From NCBI GenBank assembly GCA_964019165.1, contig OZ025282.1:9706229-9770228 (forward strand): 64,000 nt of DNA. The letters are read 5' to 3'. The stretch is from Mastigias papua (Eukaryota; Cnidaria; Scyphozoa; Rhizostomeae; Mastigiidae). The notes under the pieces are model-generated. The model was not told where the DNA came from, did not search any database, and saw only the letters and a program-made list of their open reading frames with translations. Every line of letters starts with the position of its first letter. Positions within the stretch are counted from its first letter, which is position 1. A program made the translations under genes and the position numbers. This document shows positions 1-33,019 of the stretch, piece by piece.

Positions 1-1065
1 AGAGAGGTTTTTAGCATATATTTTGTTAATTTAGTTTGCAAAGATACAGATAACTAGCGAAGCATATAAATCTACAATGTTCCTACTTTTGAAAAAGAAA
101 TTATGATATTGGCTAACTTGGAAATCGTTGGTGATTCTTGGCCTATTTGCCAGAATTGCTCTCCGGTAATGCTTTTTCAATTTCTTTCCACTTCATTACT
201 TCCCATGGATTTTAAATGTATAGACGCATGAGATAAATGATTTATAGATAGGCGTTTGTTAGTTCAAAGGCCCATTATCATTGAAATATATGGGAAAAGG
301 AGAGGTGCAAAATTTATTTTTTAGAGAGAGTGGTGCAAATGTTTGATAGAACTGGTGAGTTGCAAGGTACCGCAATAGAAGGTGTAGGTAGTTTGGCAGA
401 CAGGACAGGACTCATAACAGGTGATGGGCGAAAGATTGGAACGAAAGAATTAGAGCTGGTTTAAAGCTATCTATGCCAATGCACCTCAGCCCGCAAAATA
501 TGAATAGGGCATCACATATGGGAATGCAGCGGAGGACAAAGTACAAGCGAGGATAACAAAAATACTACCATTGAAAGCATTTATTGTGATTGGTTAGAAA
601 AACCAATTTCCGAGTTTCCAAGAAGGTATTTGAATAAGTATACTTTTGATCATGATGTTAATAATTATCGACCGGCGGACATATTTGTATATATAACAAA
701 CATGTTATAAATCCCAGTTGGAAGAGCAGGCGCTTTTTGTCACAATATTCAAAGATTATACTGGACATCGTCAGCATTAGTGCCTACATCCAGAAGCACC
801 CTTTTGATCTAGTATGCAGTTCCAGTTCCTTGAAAATAACTCAGATATACAGATGCTATACATATATTAAGACTCACGATATATACAGTATGACTTTCTT
901 CTGTAGCCGAGTCAATAAGGAAAAGTACCATTTGCTGTCCCTTAATGTTAGCCCCAATGTAGGGATTTTAGTGTGATTTATGTGAATAATATGATTTTAC
1001 TGCCAGATAATGCACGCTGCGACTTTCTTTGCTGAAGTGCATACTTAAAGAGAAATTATGGCAAA
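1..1065. other. Intergenic stretch, nothing recognised
   Basis: No coding region, RNA gene or repeat family was recognised here. The longest open frame (737-976, 79 codons) resembles no family I know and shows no splice or codon signal that would support it. The tail of the stretch runs into the first ATC-type microsatellite. Confidence 0.5.
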
Positions 1066-1140
1066 AACAACAACATCATCATCATCATCATCATCATCAT
1101 CATTATCATCATCATCATCATTATCATCATCATCATCATC
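1066..1140. repeat. (ATC)n microsatellite
   Basis: Near-perfect CAT/ATC trinucleotide run with occasional TTATC variants. Read on the + strand it gives a polyhistidine frame, which is a by-product of the repeat. Confidence 0.95.
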
Positions 1141-1456
1141 TGTCTGTCTTTTCCTGTACGCCCCTTACGGGGCCTAGGCTGACCCTGAGGTCAGTGTCAC
1201 CTTCAAATTGTTTAGAAGAGGTGATTGTGTCGGCTATACTCAATCCACTCTGTTACCCCAACAGTTACTTATCAGAGCTGCAGCCTGAAGCTGCTGTGCC
1301 TGACTTTCACTGAAGGGGCCTGGTTGGACAGTTTGCCACAGGTCGTCAACATCTGCCCCAATTCTGAATCTTCGCGAAATGAATCACTATCAACTTAAGG
1401 GCAGAGTCTCTCTGTGCCCGCTTGCCACCACGAGGAGGTCTCCAACCATGGGCTAG
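1141..1456. other. Unique block between two ATC tracts
   Basis: A relatively GC-rich block of about 315 bp lies exactly between two ATC microsatellites. A frame of the preceding repeat reads on into it to 1313. Its right end, with ATGGGCTAGCC next to an ATC tract, resembles the flank of the ATG/CAT minisatellite near 25580 (ATGGGCTGGCC on the minus strand). It may be an interspersed element with a microsatellite tail, but this is inference and no coding content is recognised. Confidence 0.3.
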
Positions 1457-1520
1457 CCATCATCACCATCGCCACCATCATCATCAGCATCATCAGCATC
1501 ATCATCATCATCACCATCAC

Positions 1521-1598
<78 letters not shown>

Positions 1599-1668
1599 TA
1601 GCATCATCATTATCACCATCATCATAGTTAACTTCATCATAATCATCATCATCCTCCTCATCATCATC
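1457..1668. repeat. (ATC)n microsatellite, long
   Basis: About 210 bp of ATC/CAT trinucleotides with scattered CACC and TTATC variants, near perfect in its middle. The long poly-Ile and poly-Met frames on the two strands are repeat shadows. Confidence 0.95.
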
Positions 1669-1784
1669 AATTTATTTACAGTTGGCTATTTTTTCTATTT
1701 AGCTAAGGAAAAAGCTAAGTAAGGCCAACTAAAGCTAAAACTAAAAAAGATATAAGTACAAATAATTATCAAATACAAACAAAT

Positions 1785-2695
1785 CCAAAAACAAAAATCC
1801 TTAGTAAAAACTTTGCACAATCTGCAGTTGCAAGAAAATTTGCCCCTCTGTTTTATTCTCCTTTTATATTCTTGCAAAGTGTCACTGTCTTACTGTCATT
1901 ACCCCTTCTGTCGTGAAACATCCATACAAGTGGAAAGTAGTTGAATTGCAATTTGATGAAAGCATCCATTAGCAGTTTTAATTTAATAGAATCTATACCA
2001 TTAGATAGTCGGGCAAGTACGTGCTATTGTTGGTTTGCCTTCTTGCATAAATCTCGAACATGTTCTGTAAAGTTTAACCTTTTGTCAAAAGTGAGGCCCA
2101 AAAGTTTTTCGTATTCACTTTCTTTGATGATGGATTTACCAATTGTAACAACTGAATCTCTACTTTTGCTGCCGATTATCATTAAGTGGCATTTTTCTTC
2201 GTCAAGCTTCGTGTAATTCTCTGAGAACCATTTCGCAAGTATTAAACTGTTCGTCTCCATTCTATTTATTACAGTATGCGTAGATAGTGGTGTCATCAGC
2301 ATAAATACAGATGCTGGTATTTTGTACAAATAAGAAAATGTCGCTAATAAAAATATTAAAAGTGGCCCTATAACTGACCTTTGCAGTACCCCAATTGTGA
2401 TATCTCTATATGTACTACAAGGATCATTAATTGTAACCCTTTGCTTTCTCTTTGTTACATTGCTATTAATAAACTTAAGAGCATCCCGATCAAGACCATG
2501 GACAGCAATTTCGATAGCAAAAGATCGTGGTCTGTGCTATCGAATGGCTTAGAAAGGTCCATTAGTATTGCTCCAGCTAGCTCCCGTTTATCGAGACTTG
2601 CTTTGTAAAGTCTGTAGGAAGTTTAATAAGATATGCTCGGTGTTATACCCTTTTCTAAAGCCACCCAAAAGTGGATATAGAAATGGGCTAATGTA
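1785..2695 (-). pseudogene. Non-LTR retrotransposon (LINE) reverse transcriptase relic
   Basis: Minus-strand reading gives the palm and thumb of a LINE reverse transcriptase in order, spread over several frames. An FRKGYNTEH block lies near 2690. A motif A-like AILMDLSKPFD block lies near 2560. A degraded GVLQRSVIGPL block and the catalytic YADDTTIYA lie near 2380-2290. Then come KWFSENYTKLDEEKCHLMI and EKLLGLTFDKRLNFTEHV, and the thumb segment PLVWMFHDRR near 1910. Next, after an apparent internal deletion, a C-terminal CNCRLCK motif lies near 1820. In-frame stops and frameshifts show it is dead. No endonuclease domain was found, so the copy is probably 5' truncated. Confidence 0.85.
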
Positions 2696-3487
2696 ATCGA
2701 TATAACAATCTCAGTTAATTAAAAGTTAAAGATCGTGTTAACAAATATAGGGTCTATTACGAAATTCAACCGCACTGCTGACGGATAATGGATACTTTGA
2801 AGGCCCAGAAAAATGAACCAAACGTTGCTTTAAAGTGAGCTTTCCCTCCTTGGTTGAGGAGTACTGAGAAACTATCTTACGGATTGATGGATGTAAAAGG
2901 CAAAAATCAACAAGCGAATACAGGTCTGTTACGGACGGATATACAATCTTGGACAAAATGTAATGAGACTAACAACCTAACGTCCGGTAGAACTACCAAT
3001 TCCTTGACAACAGCTTGATACGACACTTGTTGACCCCCCTCTCCTCCTTTGGATCAATATTGAACGGTAGGGAAACCGCTCTATGTCATTTGGCCAACAT
3101 TGAGTTAGGGGGGGGGGGATGTGAAAGCAATGCCAGAATGTAGGGAAACTTCAGTTTGTCTCATAATTTTTGCGGGTAGTTTTGCAGCATCATTCCTGAA
3201 AGTGTTGGAAGCACGCACTGACTAGCTGAAGAGCATAGTGGATACATGATTTGTCAGTACTCAGGAATGCGTGCATTTTACTAGGGAAGCAATATAGTTT
3301 TCTAGAATTGAAAAGAAGATCCCAATTTCTGTCCGCACGGATAGGGAGATGGGGCTAAAAGCGGACAGGCATGGATAAGAGGAGGGGTGGGTTGGATAAG
3401 AAGAAATTGGCAAAATTGTGTGGACATCCTTTATGAATGGCCCCATAGCATAGTGCCACGAATGTGACTGAGTAGGGTGGGCTAATT
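2696..3487. other. Intergenic, nothing recognised
   Basis: Non-repetitive sequence apart from a ten-base G run near 3109-3118. A 72-codon minus-strand frame at 2738-2956 has no recognisable similarity and was not called. Confidence 0.45.
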
Positions 3488-3765
3488 TCCTTTGCATTCA
3501 CATGGGTATTTCAACCCGGCTTGAATTCACACCGCCCCTGTATGAAAAATTGCGTTAATATGATAATTTCACGCCGACGTGAAATTTCAAATCGGTTTGA
3601 ACAACCACACTGTAAATCAATCCCTCTATTGACATGGTCACCATGCCTAAAGAATTTAAAATCAAATCAAATAAAAAAATTAAATCAAATCACACGCTGA
3701 ACTGAACCCAGGCCGGCGTGAGTTTGAAACCTGTTTGAAACTTCTCATGGTAAAGGCCCTCTAAT
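3488..3765. mobile_element. MITE-like inverted-repeat element upstream of the DUF885 gene
   Basis: The left end (from 3488) and the reverse complement of the right end (to about 3765) align over about 45 bp, sharing CCTTT, TTTCAA, CGG, TTGAA and TCAC.CCG blocks. The interior repeats the same motif once more (TTTCACGCCGACGTGAAATT near 3577). This fits a small non-autonomous DNA transposon. No clear target-site duplication was seen. It ends about 65 bp before the DUF885 start codon, so it may overlap that gene's promoter or 5' UTR. Confidence 0.5.
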
Positions 3766-3831
3766 TAGCACTAGGGCGGAAGTCAGAAAAGCGATTCCGT
3801 TTTCAATAGCAGTGCAGTTGCAGTAGACAAG

Positions 3832-26739
<22,908 letters not shown>

Positions 26740-29700
26740 AAATTTTAAGAAGCTCAGTTTTGTCAGATAATTCTATCAGATGTGATTTCAGTTATGATTA
26801 AGTAGGATGACAGATAAGTATTATGATTGGTAAATATATACTTTATTAACTACATGTTTTACAGTCTATATAATCGCTGCTAAGGAGTCTTTATGATCAC
26901 TGCGGTGCATTTGATACGATGACGTAATTTGATAGAGAGATTTATGGCTCCTTTTTCGAGTAGATCTTCTGCCTGTTACACTATCCGTTATTTCCATGAA
27001 TGATAACTTTACGGTGAATTGTATCCCCACCTGCCTTACTACATACAAATTGTCATTATGTAGTAGATGCTTCAAAATGGAGTGTATGGTGTATTGTTTA
27101 TGATTGCTCCAGTTGCATGTCACGCTCGCCTAGACTCTTCATTTGAAAATTTAGAAGAGTTAGAAAGTGTAGAATTTATGTGATGTTTGAAATACATTAT
27201 CTTTCAATCTGTCTCAAGCACTGGTAGATACCTGTCTGTTTATTTTGGGAAGGGAGTTACCAGACCACAGGGATCTAGGCGAATTTCTGGGGAAAACTTG
27301 TAACAGCCACGCCCTAAAGATTTCATTGTTCCTTAAAACAGGGGGAGCAAACACCCCTTTTCACCGCCCCTTGGTGTCCAGCAGTTGTCTCAATCTAATA
27401 GGTAGTTCTTTGTAGTGAATATGTATGCCTCAAGTAAACAGATGCATTCCGTCAAAAACTATATAAAATACTCATTTGAGTCTGCAGGTGCGTTGGCTAG
27501 AGAAATCATAAGACTTCTATTCTGGTCTTTTGCCTTACCTGCATAAGTTTTACTTTAACCATTCATGAGATGATTCCATTTGGATCGGTCATGTTTAGTT
27601 TCTGTGAAACTTCCCCCTAAATACCCACACAAGCCAATTTATTAGGCTCTCTGAGATGAATAGGAACTTGCTGAATACATTTTGCTAACATTGCCTTAAC
27701 CTTATTAATCTTATTTTAGTTCCTGTATGATAAACCGCATTTTTTGTTGTTTTTGACAGTTTTGTATGTGATTAGAAAATGTAGTTAATCTTTCACATTG
27801 GAATTCCTTGTGTGACCTCAACTGTGCCAAATTTTGCCATTTTTGTGTACCCTAAAGATCTGAAAATTTTCGTAATTTTGAAATTTTTAGAATTCTCAGG
27901 AGCAAATATTTCTCGTCGATATTTGAATCCATCATACACAGAAATGAACTCAGAATAATCGAGAATTCTTCAGCATGCAGAAATTGGTTACGTATGAATT
28001 GGCGACTGTATGACTGTTGTTGAAGGAACTGGTGAGTATAATCAGCCAGTGGGAATGCTTAAGAAACGTATTTTGTATACCACGTGGATCCAATCGAGTG
28101 CTTTTTAATGTACGCATAGTATTGATTCAGTGAAACTCTTTGAAGATTTATTATTTTTTAGGGAAAGTTGATTTCAAAGTGGACAATGAGTGTATTCCTG
28201 AAAATGAACATAGAATCTTCTTTAATTTTGATAATGAGCAAACAGCAATGGCCTTCCCCTCCCTCACAATAGTTGCTCTAACATACATCATTTAAATCCT
28301 GGTCTTGGGTCGGTTTCTATCAAAAGAAAGGCGTGAGTTATTGAGGAATATAATTGGTTTAGAAGCAACATTCTTAGCTATATTTGAATAAGAATAATCG
28401 TCTTTCTTGCTTGCTATTTACTTTCAGTTGATTCCGTTGCTTTCTATTCAAACAGGTTAAGTTCCTTTGTTTTCACTAATAAAAACAGTTTACTTGAAAT
28501 TACCTGAACGTTCTATTTGCTTTACAAACTATTTTGTTTCATAGAAGAATTCTTTGAGCCAAACCAAATAGCTACGAAGCATTTGCTTTCACTTGTTGAT
28601 TTTACAGATTGAATACTGTCAAGCATCCTTGGGTCAAGACTATAGCGATTTTTCAAAGACCTAATTTTTCATCTGCTCTTCAAGTAATCGTGATGTGCAA
28701 TTATGATCATGCCATCATTATGAAATAGTAAATGTTATTTTGCTGCTATTATCTTATTTACCTCGATAATACGAAGATAATTCTCTTAATTTCTAACATC
28801 AGCTGTCAAACATGCGTGTCATAGAAAACAGTGTACACATCGAATTTACCTTGATGACATGTTCCCATTCGCTTTCACTGATTTCTATTGATATACTTCA
28901 TGAACATTGTCTATTAAGGTAAAACATATTCCTACCAACCAACAGTGATGGCTCTTTAACACAATTTCAAAGTGCATTTCAAAGAAGTCCTGTTTCCTCG
29001 GGGTTTTAGTAGATATTGAAATGACCACATAGGAGCTACTTTTAGAAGCAATGTTCTGCAGGTACTGTATCGAAATGGCACATGCTGGTAGGAAGAATGC
29101 AGAATAGAAGAAAATTCAGTTGCTTGTAAATCTCATTTAAACTTAGCAAATGCGTTTCGTTTGCAATAAATACAAATGAACTTCTATCAACTTAATATCC
29201 TGGATCTAGTATTGGTAGTGAAATAGGAACATTCTTTTTAGGCTATTTTTATCAATGTTGGTGAAATCGTACAAAATTGCTTGATATTGTCAATGTAATC
29301 TCTACTTAACTTTTGTCGTCTAAACTTACCTGGAAGTTAGGATCCTTAAGGATTATTTTGAAAGTGCGCTCACTTTCGGTAGAGTCTCTACAATAGAGAG
29401 TTTCTAGAAGAGGGCGTAGCTTGTTGCTGAAGCAAGGGCTGAAGTAGGATAACAAATATACCCGCTAAAGTGGGAGATACTCATTGGTTTTGCTGACGAA
29501 TGAAATACATATTATAGCATTGAATTTATTATTGGCTTGAGAGATAAAAAGATATCATGGCCATATGTTGGTGAAAATAAATGAGTACAATTCAACAATG
29601 AGTAAACAGCTCGCTCTAGGTCATGAATAAAGCAAAATGAAATCTCTTTCAAAGCTTTTCACAACAGAACACCATTTGACGACAGATAACCTTCTTTGAA

Positions 29701-30654
29701 CTCTAAGTTTCATTTGTTCGTAGATTGATTTAATACAATGTTGAACTCCAGTTTGTGATGCTTTCCTTTCAAGAAATCAGAATGCACATTTACAAAAACA
29801 TGAAAAGAGCATTAAAATTGAAACTAATTGTTTTTAATTGTGATTGATTGAATATCATAACGTTGTGCTCTTATTTGTGATGGATGTATTCAGTATTGAT
29901 TTAAACAAGAAGCGTGGCAAACAATTAAATGCAAACAATTATGTTTGATCTCTGGTCTCTCCCTGTCATTACGCACACAACACAAACACATACCGCACAC
30001 CAAATATCACATGAACACACGCAATCACAAACACACACAGACACACACACGCATACGTACACTGAAAAACACATAAGCAGAGAATTTGGTCAGCCCGTTT
30101 ATAAGTCAAGATTTATCAATTGAATGTTAATAAGAGATTTTTTGAACAGTAGTCGTTTACTTCTCGCTAAACAGCTGAAAATGAGCCATATAAATCATAA
30201 GTACCATTTATTCGCTACGAATTTGAATTTCTGAGAGACAGAGCACATAATAGTTGCATAGACGTGCTAGGTCATGCAATTTGCCTTGCACTATTGCTTG
30301 CCAAAGTGTGTCACCTCTTGTATATGCCTTCTACTTATACAGTAGCAATTTTTACTATGATACGAGTATTATGTTTCGTTGATAGAGAATCACTTTTAAA
30401 AAAGAAGAGTGCTTTTATGCCTTTATTGGAGAATCCTATTTACAACGAATGTCATGTACTTATACTATGAATGTGTTTTTTTAGAATACCATACCATTTT
30501 ACAGCGATTTTGGTATAAGGCTTTGTAATCAACGAAGAAGATATTCCGTTCTTCGCTGAGCAGTAATAATAATACACTATCAACTGTCTTCTTTTTCAAA
30601 AATACACTGGCAATACAGAATTTCGCCATTGCACAAAAAGAGGGGAGAGAGTCG
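26740..30654. other. Intergenic stretch after the DUF885 gene
   Basis: The 3' UTR of the DUF885 gene must begin here but its end cannot be placed. No open frame of interest. A degenerate CA-rich patch lies at 29968-30062. Confidence 0.5.
29968..30062. repeat. Degenerate (CA)n tract
   Basis: CACACA-rich sequence with frequent interruptions (ACACAACACAAACACA, CACACACACG). An old dinucleotide microsatellite. Confidence 0.85.
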
Positions 30655-30770
30655 TTAGCACACTGTAAGCACAATTTTTCGTACCACACTCGTCAGACTA
30701 TATGTCGGATAACGACTGAAAGTTGGAGCTAAAATTATAACCAGATGCGTGAGGCCAATTGGATGCTGCT
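30655..30770 (-). ncRNA. Penelope-like pseudo-LTR remnant with decayed hammerhead, minus strand
   Basis: Reading the minus strand gives CTGACGAGTGTGGTACGAAA (core at 30696-30677). The 75 bp before it closely match the sequence preceding the hammerhead at 12630: shared GCATCTGG, CTTTC.GTC and TTATCCGAC blocks. This identifies the same element family. Stem I is disrupted (ATAGT where the other copy has ATACT) and the cleavage triplet is altered, so it is probably inactive. No element coding sequence was recognised next to it. Confidence 0.65.
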
Positions 30771-30814
30771 TTCCTTCTGCAAAGTGAATTCATCCATATC
30801 TAGAGATTTATTCT

Positions 30815-30900
30815 TTGATTGCTAACGGATATTTCATGCTCTGATGAGTGTGGGACAAAATGTTACTGTCAGTATGCTATAAAACGTTTCCTTTTGTCAT
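30815..30900 (+). ncRNA. Second pseudo-LTR remnant with decayed hammerhead, plus strand
   Basis: CTGATGAGTGTGGGAC lies at 30841-30856, followed by AAAA where GAAA is expected, and then TGTC|AGTATG with predicted cleavage after 30870. Stem I CATGCT pairs with AGTATG. The lost core guanine would abolish cleavage. The downstream sequence (AGTATGCTATAAAACGTTTCC) parallels that after the 12630 ribozyme. It is divergently oriented from the minus-strand remnant about 130 bp away; inverted, partial terminal repeats are a known Penelope-like feature. Confidence 0.6.
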
Positions 30901-31339
30901 GAAATGACAGGATCCTGTTTCTACTTCAGGAATACAGTCTGATACTTTTGTCAAGATTCCTAGCAAACATGATTAAACTGGAAAGTAGAGCTACTACAAA
31001 AGAATATATGACCATTAATAGACTTTGATATCCAAATTCAATGGAGATGTTGTGATGAGAAGATGGCAAGTACTACTGAAAGCAATTTAGACATATGGAA
31101 AAATTAGCTCAATTTTTTGATTATGTGGCAGCATCCTATCTATTTACTGGCACATCTCAAACGTAGACCAACATCTTGTCAAACATTGACTAGGTACAAT
31201 AACATTCGGTCTTTCTTGCTCAATGTTGTCACCTGCATCTTTTAGTCTAGTTAAAGTCATGTGTAAGACTGTCCGAGACGCATTCATTAAAATCTGCCTA
31301 TAATCAAACTGCTCTCAAAAATTTCTAATTACGTGCCTG

Positions 31340-31666
31340 AACTATGGCAGATCTTTCATATGGTGTATAAAACAAAATCAGATCTCAATCCCAGCTCAAT
31401 GAAAAATATTTATAGAGAAGAATATTACTTATCAGCTTAGGAATGAATATTCATTGCCCTACTCCCCAAGGTTAGGCCTACTCTCTCTGGATTAGAGAGT
31501 ATTTCCTACTCGGGAAGCAGACTGGCAAAAGTTATCAAATGAGATCAATGGATCAAAAAGTCTTTCAATACTTAAGGAAATTATCAACAGCTGGAAAGCT
31601 GAATATTGTAGCTGCAGGTTATGTAAAACTTATGTGGCACAAGTGGGCTATTTAGGAACTCAATGA
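31340..31666 (+). pseudogene. LINE reverse transcriptase C-terminal relic
   Basis: Plus-strand frames give QIFHMVYKTKSDLNPSSMK, then after a frameshift ITYQLRNEYSLPYSPRLG. After a stop come WQKLSNEINGSKSLSILKEI and finally WKAEYCSCRLCKTYVAQVGYL before a TGA at 31664. The closing CxCRLCK(T/V) motif and the YKTK..LNP / YNLR / WKA order are typical of LINE ORF2 ends; the same motif closes the minus-strand LINE relic near 1820. Only about 110 residues remain, so it is a heavily 5' truncated copy. Confidence 0.75.
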
Positions 31667-32646
31667 AATGACGCCATCTCTTTTCTCATTATCTATAGTT
31701 ATTTATTTCTACTTATTTATTTTACTCTTTTTATATATTTATATTTATGCATATATCAGCCTTATGTGCAACATTGTTTTTTGCTATTTATGATAGGCCT
31801 TAATTAGCTGTTAGCTAGCTACATATTAGCTGTCTACATTTAGTAAATGTTATAATAATCATAATGATTTTTATCAAAGTTTATTTAATTCAATATTTTG
31901 CACTACTTTTCAATCATGCAGTTCTCTTTAAGGTAACGTACAATGGGCAATAATAATGATCCAGCACATACATGGTTAACAGAGAGGCGGAAAGCTTTCT
32001 TTAAAATACAGAAAACTAATATCATTTGAAGTAATGAATATTTTTGAAAGCATTACTTCAGCAAATATAGCTTTTGTCAAGCGCAAACGGAGGTGCTTCC
32101 AATCCACTTACTTTGTTTTCATCCATATTTCACAGTACAGCTTAGTTTCACTGTTGCTTGCAGGAGCACTGTGAAACTTCTGTAGAAACGAAAGCAAATT
32201 TCCACGAAACGGACCCATTTCACTGCAATCAAATACATTTATTGATAATATTACACCGCAATAGACAGATTAACATCTAATCCGTCCTATTAATTTTCAA
32301 ATATTCAGAAGTATTGCTGCACAAGGCATCCAGGCGCTATGGTATTATTTATTACTTTCAAACAAATATGCCGGCAGTCAAGAGTAATATTGCGTCAGCT
32401 GAAGGAGTAGTAAGGAAGAACACAAAATTCTTGAAAGAAAGAAAGGAAGGCACTACTCTAGATTGCAGTGGCCGGCATTTTTCTACATTGATTCTATTTA
32501 TCAGACCACAATGCCTTCTTTTCTCGGTCCTGCTGGTTTTATACGTTGCTTGTCTACCTTAAGCCAGGGGTCAAGCGTGTCAAGTTGACGTCTCAATAAA
32601 CTTGACATTGGAACAAATGCTCTACAATGTTTAATAGAACACCAAG

Positions 32647-33019
32647 ACCCCGTTTACCAGAGCAAAACTGGACCGGATCTAGACCGGCGTTCTACTTTTG
32701 GTACGGATAGGCCTTGCGCTTACACAAGATATTGCGGATCCGATCCAGTTCTGGTTCGCTATCCGATCTACTTCTGGGCCGTTTTCAAAGTAGATCCAGT
32801 TTTGATGCAAACGGTGAGATCCGATCCAAAACTGGTACGGACTGAAAAAGGGAGGTAATTTTTGTAATCAAATGCAAAATACGCATGCGTGATTAATCAA
32901 AAAAGTGGATCGGATCCAACAGTGTAGTGTAAACGCAAAGCACATCCGTACCAAAACTGGATCTGCTAGATCTGATCCGGTTTAGATCCGATCCACATTT
33001 GCTCGTGTAAAGGTAGCCC
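32647..33019. mobile_element. MITE with about 115-bp inverted arms
   Basis: The left arm (32647 to about 32760) aligns with the reverse complement of the right end (about 32900-33019). Shared blocks are GTTTAC..GAGCAAA, GGATCTA(A/G)ACCGG, TTTTGGTACGGAT, TTGCG(C/T)TTACAC and GGATCCGATCC. The interior is rich in repeated GGATC(C/T)GATCC motifs. It encodes nothing, so it depends on a transposase elsewhere. A short CCAAG-like target duplication is possible but not secure. Confidence 0.75.

Noticed and set aside
1029..1722. Polyhistidine, poly-Met and poly-Ile frames
   Set aside because: Shadows of ATC trinucleotide repeats, with no upstream or downstream domain.
30465..30689. Minus-strand 74-codon frame after the decayed hammerhead, considered as the start of a Penelope-like protein
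   Set aside because: No similarity to the known N-terminal or reverse transcriptase regions of this element class could be recognised.
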